From the NCBI GenBank assembly GCA_013821825.1, contig PNJK01000001.1, forward strand, positions 1 through 64,000: 64,000 nt of DNA. The letters are read 5' to 3'. This DNA is from Rhodobacter sp. GTDB taxonomy: Bacteria > Pseudomonadota > Alphaproteobacteria > Rhodobacterales > Rhodobacteraceae. Of this stretch, positions 53,596-62,894 are shown piece by piece (the first letter of the stretch is position 1; the number at the start of each line of letters is the position of its first letter). The translations under genes were made by a program, and so were the position numbers. Below the pieces are notes generated by a model, which was not told where the DNA came from, did not search any database, and worked only from the letters and a program-made list of their open reading frames with translations.

Positions 53596-54062
53596 CGGAT
53601 GCCCCTCCAATCCGTGCCGTCCTTGTAGGTGAACCGGGCGCGGCCACCCTCCATCTCGACCTTGAGATCGTGGTCTGAATAGGTCGCGACCTCACGCTTG
53701 GCCTTGCTGCCGACCACCAGAAAGCGGGCCACCTTGTCCGTACGGTTGATGAAGTGATGGCCATCGGGATTTCCGGCCGGAAACGCGGCGCAATCGCCGG
53801 GGTGTAGGATGGTCTCGCCCGCATCCTCCACCAGCGTGCATTCGCCTTCTGTCACCATGACGAATTCGTCTTCGTTCAAGTGCCAGTGGCGCAGGCTGGA
53901 AAGAGCGCCGGGCTCGAGCGTCACCAGATTGACGCCAAACTGGGTCAGCCCCCCGGCGTCGCCAAGCCGCAGCGACGAACGTCCCGCCATCATCTCGGCA
54001 TACGGTGAAGGATAGATCGAGCCGGTCCTCACCGGCACCGCCTTGGGGTCAATTACTGGCAT
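53592..54062 (-). CDS. Single-domain cupin protein
   Basis: A 156-residue cupin with the complete motif PGALSSLRHWHLNEDEFVMVTEG and second motif PAGNPDGHHFINRT, predicting one metal bound by three His and a Glu. It closely resembles each half of the bicupin downstream (shared GDAGGLTQFGVNLVTLEPG-type opening). A GGAAGG box precedes the ATG. Its stop overlaps the next ATG. Substrate is unknown. Confidence 0.78.
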   Translation of the reverse strand: MPVIDPKAVPVRTGSIYPSPYAEMMAGRSSLRLGDAGGLTQFGVNLVTLEPGALSSLRHWHLNEDEFVMVTEGECTLVEDAGETILHPGDCAAFPAGNPDGHHFINRTDKVARFLVVGSKAKREVATYSDHDLKVEMEGGRARFTYKDGTDWRGIR

Positions 54063-54110
54063 GGTATCCTTCCTTTGGGCGCAGTGCGCCCAGCCGGGAA
54101 GGCACCGGCT

Positions 54111-54551
54111 TCAGGCGGACAGGGCCATGGCTGCGAATTGCGGGTCCAGCTCGGGCAACGACAGATGCGGGAAGCAGACCATCTCGATCCGGATGCCGGA
54201 GAGGGTCCTGGAGCAATAGTACAGGATCGAGGTGAAGCGGTCTTCCTGCTGCCCGGGGACAATCTCGTGATACTCGACCCAGATGCGGAACCGCCCACGC
54301 CGCGGGACACCCACTGCTACGACATCCGATTTCAGGGCAACCACGCCGTTTCGAACCAGCGCATCGTGCCAGAGCGCCAGCATCGCACGCCCCTCGTCCG
54401 GATTGTGGACGATCAGGCGAGTCGAAAGCAGTTCGATCGGAACGGGATAGACAAAATCTGCTACCAGTTCGTCCAGCCGACCGGCAAGAAGCCAGTCGGC
54501 GCGGAGGCGCATATGGTCGCTGATTTTCGAAAATTGCACGGCGAGTCTCAT
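54111..54551 (-). CDS. Second putative NTF2-like protein
   Basis: A roughly 146-residue protein with helices RLRADWLLAGRLDELVADFVYPVPIELL followed by strands (FRIWVEYHEIVPGQQEDRFTSILYYCSRTL), suggestive of an NTF2/SnoaL fold. It lies between thiolase and the cupin cassette on the same strand. The start is unsure: GTG at 54590, ATG at 54551 and ATG at 54512 are all in frame and none has a good ribosome site. Function is unknown. Confidence 0.55.
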   Translation of the reverse strand: MRLAVQFSKISDHMRLRADWLLAGRLDELVADFVYPVPIELLSTRLIVHNPDEGRAMLALWHDALVRNGVVALKSDVVAVGVPRRGRFRIWVEYHEIVPGQQEDRFTSILYYCSRTLSGIRIEMVCFPHLSLPELDPQFAAMALSA

Positions 54552-54694
54552 CAAGGCAGCAAAAGGACGACTTAGCCCAGAAGGAATCACCCCGAGCGCC
54601 AGCCATTCGGGTGACCTCGCGCATCGAAATGGCGAGATAATGGCAATCGGCTTTTTTCCACCGATCCGGGGAAGGGGCCGCCTGAAGCATCCTG

Positions 54695-55906
54695 TCAGAC
54701 CCGTTCAATGACCGTGGCCGCGCCCATGCCGCTGGCGATGCACAGCGTAGCCAGGCCCAGCGTCTTGTCGGAGCGCTCCAGTTCGTCCAGCAGCGCGCCG
54801 ATGATGATTGCGCCGGTCGCGCCAAGCGGGTGGCCCATGGCAATCGACCCGCCATTGACGTTGACCAGCTCAGGATCGACGTCGAATGCCTGCTGAAAGC
54901 GCAGGACCACGCTTGCGAAGGCTTCGTTCACTTCGAACAGGTCGATGTCGCCGACGCTCAGGCCGCTGTCGCGCAGGATCCTTTCGGTAACCGGAACCGG
55001 GCCGGTCAGCATGATCGTGGGATCGGTTCCGATCTTCGCCGTGGCGCGAATCCTGGCGCGCGGCGTCAGGCCGTGGGCGCGGCCGAATTCCGCGTCGCCG
55101 ACCAGAAGTGCCGCAGAACCATCCACGATCCCGCTGGAGTTTCCGGCATGGTGAATGTGGTGGATCCGCTCCAGATGCGGGTATTTCATCAGGGCGATCT
55201 TGTCGAAGCCGGGCATGACCTCGCCCATGTCCTTGAAGGCGGGCTTCAGTGCGCCAAGCGTCTGCATATCTGTGCCGGGGCGGATGTATTCGTCACGGTC
55301 CAGGATCGTCAGGCCATTCTGGTCACGGATGGTCAGGACGGAATTTGCAAAACGCCCCTCCTCCCAAGCCCTGACCGCTCGGCGCTGCGATTCCACCGCC
55401 AGAGCATCGGCCTGATCGCGGGTAAAGCCGAACTGGGTGGCGATGATGTCGGCGGAAATGCCTTGCGGGACGAAGTAGCTTTTCATCGCAAGGCCGGGAT
55501 CGACGGCGATTGCCGCCCCGTCCGAGCCCATGGGGACGCGGCTCATCATTTCGACCCCGCCGGCGATGTAGGCGTGGCCGGCACCGGCCTTCACCTGATT
55601 GGCGGCAAGGTTCACCGCCTCCATCCCGGAGCCGCAGAAACGGTTGATCGCAACGCCGGGGATGCCTTCGTCAAGGTCCGAGGCAAGGACTGCGGACCGC
55701 GCAAGGCAGCCGCCCTGTTCGCCCACCTGCGTGACGTTGCCCCAGATCACATCCTCGATCACCGCGCCGCTCAGGCCGTTGCGTTCCTTGACCGCGTTCA
55801 GGACCTTTGCCGACAGCGCGACCGCAGTAAGTTCATGCAGCGACCCGTCAGCACGCCCTTTGCCGCGGGGGCTGCGGACGGCATCGTAGATATAGGCCTC
55901 GGGCAT
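54695..55906 (-). CDS. fadA: Acetyl-CoA acyltransferase (thiolase)
   Basis: A 403-residue thiolase that cleaves 3-ketoacyl-CoA in beta-oxidation. The acyl-accepting Cys is in INRFCGSGMEAVN, the His in VNVNGGSIAMGHPLGATGA, and the second Cys in CIASGMGAA. EVNEAFASV is also present. With the acyl-CoA dehydrogenase upstream and fadJ downstream, it completes the cycle. Degradative (FadA) rather than biosynthetic (PhaA) function is inferred from context. Confidence 0.9.
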   Translation of the reverse strand: MPEAYIYDAVRSPRGKGRADGSLHELTAVALSAKVLNAVKERNGLSGAVIEDVIWGNVTQVGEQGGCLARSAVLASDLDEGIPGVAINRFCGSGMEAVNLAANQVKAGAGHAYIAGGVEMMSRVPMGSDGAAIAVDPGLAMKSYFVPQGISADIIATQFGFTRDQADALAVESQRRAVRAWEEGRFANSVLTIRDQNGLTILDRDEYIRPGTDMQTLGALKPAFKDMGEVMPGFDKIALMKYPHLERIHHIHHAGNSSGIVDGSAALLVGDAEFGRAHGLTPRARIRATAKIGTDPTIMLTGPVPVTERILRDSGLSVGDIDLFEVNEAFASVVLRFQQAFDVDPELVNVNGGSIAMGHPLGATGAIIIGALLDELERSDKTLGLATLCIASGMGAATVIERV

Positions 55907-55924
55907 GGGTTTCTCCTTCGTCGG

Positions 55925-56275
55925 TCAGAAACTGCAGCAGTCGGGCGTGCAGTCGCAATCGGGTGTCGTGTCGGCCTTGCCGCAGCCGCGCGTCGTGGGC
56001 AGATCGCAGCCGATGCAGCCGCAGTCGTACCACTTGTCTTTCTGACGCTTCCGGCCATCTTCGCGCAACTCTTCCGCCGCGTCACGACAGGCCGCAAATC
56101 GCGCGCGGATCAGGGGGATGGCCCGGATCGGCCCCTGGTCGGCAATGGCGGACCTGGCGAACCCAGAACAGCCGGCGCCACCCTTGGCCACGCGTAATGC
56201 GCAGGCAAACCCCTCGCGCGGCGAGAGGCGGCGCTGATATCCGCCGATCGCGGCGAGGGCGACGCGGTCCAGCAT
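55925..56275 (-). CDS. YidD-like protein with cysteine-rich C-terminal tail
   Basis: A 116-residue protein. Its N-terminal half follows the YidD pattern (a GYQRRLSP helix, then an alanine-rich segment ending GCSGFARSAI, as in YidD's CSEYALEAI), though the PTC motif is absent. The last 35 residues add a cluster of cysteines (DCGCIGCDLPT, GCGKADTTPDCDCTPDCC) that looks metal-binding. YidD aids membrane-protein insertion; this version sits oddly between GST and thiolase genes. Start at 56275, one base after the GST stop. Confidence 0.68.
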   Translation of the reverse strand: MLDRVALAAIGGYQRRLSPREGFACALRVAKGGAGCSGFARSAIADQGPIRAIPLIRARFAACRDAAEELREDGRKRQKDKWYDCGCIGCDLPTTRGCGKADTTPDCDCTPDCCSF

Positions 56276-56276
56276 G

Positions 56277-56909
56277 TCACGCCTGGGCGGACGGAAGCGC
56301 CCGCTGCATCAGGTCGTAGGGGTGTTTCCAGCCGCGAAGCGCCGCGATGCGGTCCAGCCAGGCGTCGATGTGGGGCCAGTCCTTGCGATCAAAGCCGAAG
56401 GGTTCCGGGTAATAAAGATAGCCGCAGCAGGACAAGTCCGCGATCGTGGCTGCATCGCCGACAATCCAGTTCCGCCCGGCCAGATGATCGTTCAGCACAG
56501 TATAGGCTGCCTTCAGGCGGCCTTGCTGGAAGGGAACCACACCTTCGGGGCGCTTTTCGGGGGGCAGGAAGTTCATCAGGAACCGTGTCGTCCCGATTTG
56601 GGCAGACAGCTTGTGATTGTCCCAGAACATCCAGCGCAGCACCTCGCGCCGCTCCGCGGCTGACCGGCCGCCCATCTTGCCGGTCTTGGACGAGATATAG
56701 TCAAGGATCACCCCGGATTGGGTAAGGGTATTTTCCCCGTCAATCAGGACCGGCACTTCTCCCATCTCGTTGATCGCGCGAAACTCGGGGCTTCGCGCCT
56801 CGCCCTTGAAGAAATCGACGAAGACCGGCTCCCAGTCCTGATCGGTCAGGGTCAGCGCAAGTGCGCATTTGTAGGCGTTGCCGCTTTCACCGAAGCAGTA
56901 GAGTTTCAT
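56277..56909 (-). CDS. Glutathione S-transferase
   Basis: A 210-residue GST. The thioredoxin-fold half (KLYCFGESGNAYKCALALTLT) ends with the conserved EVPVLIDGENTLTQSGVILDYI, containing the cis-Pro and the gamma-glutamyl site. The helical half has GRNWIVGDAATIADLSCCGYLYY with the N-capping box. It lies within the beta-oxidation operon, perhaps detoxifying unsaturated or oxidised acyl products, though this is inference. Confidence 0.88.
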   Translation of the reverse strand: MKLYCFGESGNAYKCALALTLTDQDWEPVFVDFFKGEARSPEFRAINEMGEVPVLIDGENTLTQSGVILDYISSKTGKMGGRSAAERREVLRWMFWDNHKLSAQIGTTRFLMNFLPPEKRPEGVVPFQQGRLKAAYTVLNDHLAGRNWIVGDAATIADLSCCGYLYYPEPFGFDRKDWPHIDAWLDRIAALRGWKHPYDLMQRALPSAQA

Positions 56910-56939
56910 TGCGAAGGCCCCTCCCCAGGGCAGGTCGGT

Positions 56940-57152
56940 TCAGGTCTTGCGCTCTGCCAGATCGGCCTGAAAAGCGCGCAGGCGCGCGGCGAGTTCATCC
57001 GCGTCCGTGATGGCCGCGAGGTTTTCGAAGAGGAAGGACAGCGCCTCTCCCTCTTCAAGTCCGGTACTGGTGGTGAACTTGCGCAGGGCACGATAGCCCT
57101 CTTCCGTCATCGCGGCGGGAAAGCGCCGGGTCAAGCGAAAGCGTCTGGGCAT
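56940..57152 (-). CDS. Unknown 70-residue protein in the beta-oxidation operon
   Basis: A short helical, charged protein (TEEGYRALRKFTTSTGLEEGEALSFLFENL, then ADELAARLRAFQADLAERK). The ATG at 57152 has a GGGGGA box. No family is recognised. It lies between the acyl-CoA dehydrogenase and GST genes with short gaps, in the same direction, so co-transcription is likely. Confidence 0.65.
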   Translation of the reverse strand: MPRRFRLTRRFPAAMTEEGYRALRKFTTSTGLEEGEALSFLFENLAAITDADELAARLRAFQADLAERKT

Positions 57153-57181
57153 CGTCGTTCCCCCTTTGGCAGAGGCCGGGG

Positions 57182-58957
57182 CTAGAAAGCCTCGGCCGCA
57201 AGCGCCATCACCGTGTCCGCCCCGGTTTCGATCCGCGCCAGGTGCATACCGCAAGCAGGCAGCTGCCGGGCCATGTAGAACCGCCCGGTGGCGATTTTCG
57301 CTTCATAGAAGGACCGGTCGCCCGCCCCCGCGTCAAGCGCCAAGTAAGCCGCACGCGCCATCCGCGTCCACATCAAGCCAAGGCAGACGTGTCCCATCAT
57401 GTGCATGAAGTCATAGGACCCTGCCAGCGCGGCGTTGGGGTTCTTCATGCCATTCTGCATGAAGAACATTCCCGCCTGCTGAAGCTGCTTCGAAGCGGCC
57501 TTCAAGGGCTCGGTGAAACCGGCCATCCGGGCCTCGCCCTCAGGCGCCTTCACCTCGGCCTTGACCATCTCGAAGAAGGCCATCACATGCTTGCCGCCAT
57601 CGGTGGCCAGCTTGCGGCCCACCAGATCAAGCGCTTGCACGCCGTTGGCGCCTTCGTAGATCATCGCGATCCGGGCGTCGCGGGCGAACTGCGACATGCC
57701 CCATTCCTCGATGTAGCCGTGGCCGCCGAAGACCTGCTGGGCCTGCACCGACATGTCAAAGCCCTTGTCGGTCAGGAAACCCTTGAGTACCGGGGTCAGC
57801 AGGCCGATCAGCCCGTCCGCCGCCTCGTCATGCATCCGGCTGTGCCGGTCGATCAGCGTAGCCCCCCAGAAGGTGAAGGCTCGCGCACCTTCGACGAAGC
57901 TTTTCTGTTCCATCAGATTGCGGCGGATGTCGGGGTGGACAATCAGCGGGTCAGCCGGACCGCCGGGGTTTTCAACCCCGGTCACTGCGCGCCCTTGCAA
58001 ACGGTCCTTCGCGTAGGCCAGCGCGTTCTGATAGGCGGCCTCGGCAACGGCATAGCCTTGCAGACCCACACCCAGCCGGGCCTCGTTCATCATCGTGAAC
58101 ATGGCCTTCATGCCCTTGTGAAGATCGCCCAGCAGCCAGCCCGTTGCCCCGTCATAGTTCATCACACAGGTCGAGTTGCCGTGGATGCCCATCTTTTCCT
58201 CGACCTTGCCAACTGACACCGGATTGCGCGCGCCAAGGCTGCCGTCTTCGTTCACCAGGAACTTCGGCACGATGAAAAGGCTGACGCCCTTCGTCCCTTC
58301 GCCGCCGCCCGGCGCTTTTGCCAGCACAAGGTGGACGATGTTTTCGGCCATGTCATGGTCGCCGGCAGAGATGAAGATCTTCTGGCCGGTAATCCTGTAG
58401 CTGCCATCCGCCTGTGGTTCGGCCTTGGTGCGCATGATGCCCAGGTCGGTGCCGCAATGCGGTTCCGTCAGGTTCATCGTACCAGTCCATTCGCAGGACA
58501 CCATCTTTGGCAGCCATGTCTGCTTTTGCTTGTCCGTGCCATGGACAAGGATCGCCGAACAGGCGCCGTGGGTCAGGCCCTGGTACATGTTGAAGGCCAT
58601 GTTGGCCGACACGAAGGTCTCGTTCACCGCCGTATGCATCAGGTAGGGCAGCCCCTGCCCGCCATATTCCGGCGCAGCGTCCAGCGCCGTCCAGCCACCT
58701 TCGCGCATTGTGTCGAAAGCCGCCTTGAAGCCGGTCGGCGTGCGGACAAAGCCGTTCTCCAGCACGCAGCCTTCGCGGTCGCCCACGGCATTCAGGGGGG
58801 CAAGGATGTCCGAAGCGACCTCGGCCGCCTCTTCCAGCACGGCCGCAGTGAAGCCTTGGTCCAGATCGCCATAGCCGGGGATGTCGGCCTCGGAAATCTT
58901 CAGGACATCGTGCAGCAAGAATTGCATGTCCTTCACGGGGGCGGTGTAGCTGGGCAT
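57182..58957 (-). CDS. Acyl-CoA dehydrogenase with C-terminal extension (DmdC/FadE-like)
   Basis: A 591-residue FAD enzyme, longer than classical acyl-CoA dehydrogenases by a C-terminal helical domain, as in the DmdC group. Landmarks are the YGGQGLPY loop, [29 protein letters not shown], a glutamate-bearing [15 protein letters not shown] and the end [14 protein letters not shown]. DmdC acts on methylmercaptopropionyl-CoA; many relatives act on fatty acyl-CoAs, which fits this operon better. The gene follows the MerR regulator by 22 bases. Confidence 0.88.
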   Translation of the reverse strand: MPSYTAPVKDMQFLLHDVLKISEADIPGYGDLDQGFTAAVLEEAAEVASDILAPLNAVGDREGCVLENGFVRTPTGFKAAFDTMREGGWTALDAAPEYGGQGLPYLMHTAVNETFVSANMAFNMYQGLTHGACSAILVHGTDKQKQTWLPKMVSCEWTGTMNLTEPHCGTDLGIMRTKAEPQADGSYRITGQKIFISAGDHDMAENIVHLVLAKAPGGGEGTKGVSLFIVPKFLVNEDGSLGARNPVSVGKVEEKMGIHGNSTCVMNYDGATGWLLGDLHKGMKAMFTMMNEARLGVGLQGYAVAEAAYQNALAYAKDRLQGRAVTGVENPGGPADPLIVHPDIRRNLMEQKSFVEGARAFTFWGATLIDRHSRMHDEAADGLIGLLTPVLKGFLTDKGFDMSVQAQQVFGGHGYIEEWGMSQFARDARIAMIYEGANGVQALDLVGRKLATDGGKHVMAFFEMVKAEVKAPEGEARMAGFTEPLKAASKQLQQAGMFFMQNGMKNPNAALAGSYDFMHMMGHVCLGLMWTRMARAAYLALDAGAGDRSFYEAKIATGRFYMARQLPACGMHLARIETGADTVMALAAEAF

Positions 58958-58979
58958 CTTTGGTCTTTCCTTCCCGGTA

Positions 58980-59396
58980 TTATTCCGCCTCGTGCCGAGG
59001 CGCGTGGCCCCTGACGTCGACTTTGGCCAGTTCGGCCTTCAGATCGGCAATCGCCACGTCCAGTTCGGTCCGCTGCGCTTCCATGATGGCAAGGCGTTCG
59101 CGGGCAATCTCGCAGGCCCGCTGACGCTGAGCCGCGTCCGACCTGTCGCGGTCGTAAAGGTCAAGCGTCTGGCTGATATCCTCCAGACTGAACCCAAAGC
59201 GCTTGCCGCGCAGGATCAGTTTCAGGCGGGCGCGGTCACGCCGTGTGAAGAGCCGCCTGGTTCCCACGCGAACGGGGTTCAGAAGCTTTTTCGCTTCGTA
59301 GAAACGCAAGGTGCGCGGCGTCACGTCGAAGGCGTCGCACATGGCACGGATCGTCGTCAGGTCGGTCTGGATATCGGGTTGCGGGTCTTGGATCAT
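58980..59396 (-). CDS. MerR-family regulator of the beta-oxidation operon (LiuR-like)
   Basis: A 138-residue MerR protein. The winged helix is clear ([20 protein letters not shown], then [30 protein letters not shown]), followed by a coiled-coil dimerisation helix ([26 protein letters not shown]). No metal-binding cysteines are present. This type (LiuR/PsrA-associated) controls acyl-CoA catabolism in proteobacteria. It leads the acyl-CoA dehydrogenase gene and lies just downstream of TGACGTTAACGTCA-type palindromes. The ATG at 59396 is preferred over 59447. Confidence 0.85.
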   Translation of the reverse strand: MIQDPQPDIQTDLTTIRAMCDAFDVTPRTLRFYEAKKLLNPVRVGTRRLFTRRDRARLKLILRGKRFGFSLEDISQTLDLYDRDRSDAAQRQRACEIARERLAIMEAQRTELDVAIADLKAELAKVDVRGHAPRHEAE

Positions 59397-59463
59397 CGTC
59401 AGCTCGTGAAATGGTGTGTCGCAAGGACAGATGAACACCTGGCACAAGCATTACCAGAGCAGT

Positions 59464-59513
59464 TGACGTTAACGTCAGTGTAACGTCACGTCATGAATTT
59501 GCTTGACGTCAAG
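59464..59513. promoter_or_regulatory. MerR operator palindromes upstream of the beta-oxidation operon
   Basis: TGACGTTAACGTCA (59464-59477) and CTTGACGTCAAG (59502-59513) are perfect palindromes separated by a half-site-like TAACGTCACGTCA. They resemble LiuR-type operators. They lie between the upstream MerR stop and the downstream MerR start, in the presumed promoter of the operon. Confidence 0.65.
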
Positions 59514-59547
59514 TCGGAACCTCGGGGCGTCTGATGGGGGCGGGGAC

Positions 59548-59931
59548 CTAGTTTGCGGGCAGCTTGTTCATCTCTGACACTGCCGTATCGCGCAGGGCCC
59601 GCAGATCGGCGAGCGCGGTTTCCAGCTCCGCGCGCTGCCGGTCCAGTTCCAGCAGCTGCCGGTCTGCCAGCTTCAGCCATGCTTCAAGCTGCGGGCGTTC
59701 GCCCTTCTTGCCGTAGATCAGCAGCCATTGGCGAATCTCTTCCAGGGAAAAGCCGAAACGGCGGCCACGCAGGATCAGCTTCATCCGCGCGATCTCTCTC
59801 GGTCCGTAGAAACGGGCGCGGCCTTCCTTTTCGGGGGCAAGAAGTTCGATGTATTCGTAGTAGCGCAGGGTACGCGGCGTCACCTCGAACTTGGCGCACA
59901 TCTCCTTGAAGCTGAGCCGTGTCTCGGTCAT
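59548..59931 (-). CDS. Second MerR-family regulator
   Basis: A 127-residue MerR protein paralogous to the one downstream: [50 protein letters not shown], then a coiled coil ([23 protein letters not shown]). The two are clearly duplicates by order and motif. Start at 59931. It is divergent from a pair of thioesterase genes with about 110 bases between starts. Confidence 0.87.
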   Translation of the reverse strand: MTETRLSFKEMCAKFEVTPRTLRYYEYIELLAPEKEGRARFYGPREIARMKLILRGRRFGFSLEEIRQWLLIYGKKGERPQLEAWLKLADRQLLELDRQRAELETALADLRALRDTAVSEMNKLPAN

Positions 59932-60042
59932 GGGCCGTCCTCCCCCTATGAACCTAGCGCGGGGGACATCGGCCACGCAACGCTCGTGCGGGGCCTTGCG
60001 CTTCCCCCGGACGCCGGGTTTGATGCCGCGACCGGAGGCTAC

Positions 60043-60480
60043 ATGACAAAGCCCGCGCCCGACGCCCTGACCATCGCCCGCAAGTTCATTGCCGCGCTGC
60101 CGCACAGCCGGGCGCTGGGGATGCAGCTGGAAGAAGTGTCAGAGGGGGTTGCCGTGATCTCGATGCCCTATGATGCGCGGCTTATCGGTGATCCGGAGAC
60201 CGGCGTGATCCATGGTGGCGCGGTTTCTGCGCTGATGGACACCGCGGCAGGGGCTGCGGTGATGAGCCACCCTGCCGCCGGGTTTTCAACCGCTACGCTG
60301 GACTTGCGGATCGATTACATGCGCCCCGCAACCCCCGGTCAGACAATACGCGCCCGGGCCGAATGCCACCATGTCACCCGCAGCGTTGCCTTCGTGCGCG
60401 CGGTGGCTCTGGACGAGGACGAAAGCCGTCCGGTGGCCATGGCGACCGGCGCCTTCACGGTTGAAAGGCAGGCGAAATGA
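60043..60480 (+). CDS. PaaI-family hot-dog thioesterase
   Basis: A 145-residue thioesterase. The active-site region [19 protein letters not shown] has the catalytic Asp, followed by [25 protein letters not shown] lies close before the ATG. The stop overlaps the next gene's start by ATGA. It probably hydrolyses acyl- or aryl-CoA esters, supporting the neighbouring beta-oxidation genes. Substrate is unknown. Confidence 0.87.
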   Translation: MTKPAPDALTIARKFIAALPHSRALGMQLEEVSEGVAVISMPYDARLIGDPETGVIHGGAVSALMDTAAGAAVMSHPAAGFSTATLDLRIDYMRPATPGQTIRARAECHHVTRSVAFVRAVALDEDESRPVAMATGAFTVERQAK

Positions 60481-60971
60481 AGCGCCCAGAACCGCTGAGC
60501 GTCATCAAGCAACGCCGCGAGGGGCTGCTGCGGACGCTGGTCGACGGGGTGCCCTATATCCGCTTTCTGGGGGTTGAATTCGACCGGCGCGGGGATGAAC
60601 TGACGGCCATCCTGCCTTTTCAGGACAGCCTGATCGGTAACCCGGCGCTGCCGGCGCTGCACGGCGGCGCCACGGCGGCATTTCTTGAAATCGCTGCGAT
60701 CATCGAACTGTCCTGGTCCTCGCTTTGGGACGGGGTCGAGGCGGAAGGGGCGCTGCCACAAGGGCAGTTGCGCCTGCCGAAGACGATCGACTTCACGGTC
60801 GACTACCTGCGCGCGGGCCTGCCGCGCGACGCCTATGCCCGGGCAAGGGTGAACCGTTCCGGGCGACGCTATGCCAGTGTCCATGTCGAGGCCTGGCAGG
60901 ACAACCGCGCCCGTCTGTTCGCGCAGGCCACCGGGCATTTCCTGATGCCGACCAACGGGAATGCAGGTTGA
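60477..60971 (+). CDS. Second PaaI-family hot-dog thioesterase
   Basis: A 164-residue hot-dog protein related to its neighbour. [18 protein letters not shown] is the active-site helix, with Glu in place of the Asp seen upstream, then [23 protein letters not shown]. Tandem divergent thioesterases often form heteromers. It overlaps both the upstream thioesterase (ATGA) and the MATE exporter (TTGA). Confidence 0.82.
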   Translation: MKRPEPLSVIKQRREGLLRTLVDGVPYIRFLGVEFDRRGDELTAILPFQDSLIGNPALPALHGGATAAFLEIAAIIELSWSSLWDGVEAEGALPQGQLRLPKTIDFTVDYLRAGLPRDAYARARVNRSGRRYASVHVEAWQDNRARLFAQATGHFLMPTNGNAG

Positions 60972-62278
60972 CCGAGATCAGCCACGGCCGGGTCCTGCGG
61001 ATCGCGGGACCGATCGTCCTGTCCAACGCCACGGTGCCGTTGCTGGGTGCCGTAGACACCGCGGTTGTCGGCCAGCTGGGCGATGCGGCCAGCCTTGGCG
61101 CGGTCGGCATCGGAGCGGTGATCCTGGCGACCTTGTACTGGGCATTCGGGTTTCTCAGGATGTCGACCTCGGGCCTTGCGGCACAGGCGCAAGGTGCTGG
61201 CGACATGGCCGAGCGGTCTGCAGTCCTGATCCGCGCACTGATCGTCGGCGGGGTTGCGGGGTTGGCGCTGGTGGCCGCTCAGGTCGCTCTGTTCGCCGGG
61301 GCGTTCTGGCTGGCGCCTGCCAGCGCCGAGGTTGAAAGTCTGTCCGGCCAGTACCTTGCGATCCGCATCTGGGGCGCCCCAGCGACGATTGCGCTTTACG
61401 CGCTGACCGGCTGGTTGATCGGGCTGGAGCGGACGCGCGGCGTCCTGATCCTGCAACTCTGGCAGAACGGGCTGAACATCGGGCTGGACCTGTGGTTCGT
61501 GCTGGGCCTTGGCTGGGGCGTGCCGGGGGTGGCAGCAGCCACTCTGATAGCGGAATGGACCGGCCTCTTGCTGGCGCTGTGGTTGGCGCGCGATGCCTTC
61601 GGGCCGGGGCTGCGGGCAGGACTGGCCCGCTTGCGCGACCGGCCGGCGATGGCGCGGATGTTCACCGCGAGCCGGGACATCATGGGGCGGACCGTGCTGT
61701 TGCAACTATCCTTTACCAGCTTCGTCTTCCTTGGCGCGCGCTTTGGCGATGTGACCCTAGCCGCCAATCAGGTGCTGATGCAGTTTCTGGAAATCACCGC
61801 CTTCGCGCTGGACGGTTTCGCCTTTGCCGCCGAGGCGCTGATCGGGCAGGCGATCGGTGCGCGGGCCAAGGGTGCGACGCGGGCGGCTGGTCGCATCTGC
61901 TTGCAATACGGGGTCGGCGGGGCAGCGGCGCTGGCGGTGATCTTCGCGCTGACCGGGACTGCGATCATCGACCTTATGACCACCTCGCCCGAGGTGCGGG
62001 CCGAGGCGCGATCCTATCTGCCGTGGATCATCGCGGCCCCGATGATTGGCGTGGCTGCATGGATCTATGACGGGATCTTCATCGGTGCGATGCTGACCGG
62101 CGACATCCTGCGGGCGATGCTGCTGTCGGTAGCCGTCTATGCCGTGGCCCTGGCAGTGCTTGTGCCCATGGGCGGCAATCACGGGCTGTGGGCCGCGCTG
62201 ATGGTGCTGAACGGGGTCAGGACGTTCACTCTCTGGCGGCGCTATCCGAAGGTTCTGGCTTTGGCCGATCGCGCGTGA
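60968..62278 (+). CDS. MATE-family efflux transporter (DinF-like)
   Basis: A 436-residue membrane protein with about twelve transmembrane segments and the MATE opening RIAGPIVLSNATVPLLGAVDTAVVGQLG. The equivalent second-half motif is FAFAAEALIGQAIGAR. It exports cationic drugs or metabolites using sodium or proton gradients. The TTG start overlaps the upstream stop as TTGA and directly precedes the conserved helix; no ATG fits. The link to thioesterases is positional only. Confidence 0.88.
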   Translation: MTEISHGRVLRIAGPIVLSNATVPLLGAVDTAVVGQLGDAASLGAVGIGAVILATLYWAFGFLRMSTSGLAAQAQGAGDMAERSAVLIRALIVGGVAGLALVAAQVALFAGAFWLAPASAEVESLSGQYLAIRIWGAPATIALYALTGWLIGLERTRGVLILQLWQNGLNIGLDLWFVLGLGWGVPGVAAATLIAEWTGLLLALWLARDAFGPGLRAGLARLRDRPAMARMFTASRDIMGRTVLLQLSFTSFVFLGARFGDVTLAANQVLMQFLEITAFALDGFAFAAEALIGQAIGARAKGATRAAGRICLQYGVGGAAALAVIFALTGTAIIDLMTTSPEVRAEARSYLPWIIAAPMIGVAAWIYDGIFIGAMLTGDILRAMLLSVAVYAVALAVLVPMGGNHGLWAALMVLNGVRTFTLWRRYPKVLALADRA

Positions 62279-62333
62279 GGCTTGCCATCCCTTGCACCTG
62301 CGGGCAATGATCCTGCGGCCAACGGGGGACATC

Positions 62334-62789
62334 ATGCGCAAGTTTCTGGTCGTGCTGGACGACAGCCGCGAATGCCTGAACGCGATGCGCTTTGCCGCAC
62401 TGCGGGCCGCGCACACCGGCGGGGGGGTGACCATCCTGTCGATCATCCCGCCCGAGGAATACCAGCACTGGATGGGCGTGGCCGACCTGATGCGCGCCGA
62501 AGCCCGCGAACGGATCGAGGCGCATTTCGAGGTCTTTGCCAAGTGGATGCGCGACAAGCAGGGCGTAAACCCGGAACTTGTCATCCGCGAGGGTGACCCG
62601 GTGAACGAGATTCTGGCGCAGGTGAAGGATGATCCCGAGATCGGTATTCTGGTGCTGGGCGCGGGGACCGAGAAATCAGGGCCCGGACCGCTGGTGACCG
62701 CGATGAGCCGCAGTTCCGGCAACCTGCCGATCCCGATTACCATCGTGCCGGGTGACATGTCGAAAGAGCGGCTGGACGCGATTACCTGA
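62334..62789 (+). CDS. Universal stress protein (UspA family)
   Basis: A 151-residue Usp-fold protein. KFLVVLDDSRECLNAMRFAALRAA opens the fold, and the ATP-loop region reads ILVLGAGTEKSGPGPLVTAMSRSSGNLPIPITIVPG, close to the G-2x-G-9x-G(S/T) pattern of ATP-binding types. It follows the MATE gene by about 55 bases. GGGGGAC precedes the ATG. Confidence 0.9.
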   Translation: MRKFLVVLDDSRECLNAMRFAALRAAHTGGGVTILSIIPPEEYQHWMGVADLMRAEARERIEAHFEVFAKWMRDKQGVNPELVIREGDPVNEILAQVKDDPEIGILVLGAGTEKSGPGPLVTAMSRSSGNLPIPITIVPGDMSKERLDAIT

Positions 62790-62894
62790 AGCCTGAACGC
62801 TTCGGTGCAGACTCCCTTCCAGGGCCGACCATAGTTTGCGTAGCCTTTGTTTGACGGACGACGTGGGTCGGATAAGCAGGGGCATACAGTGCGC

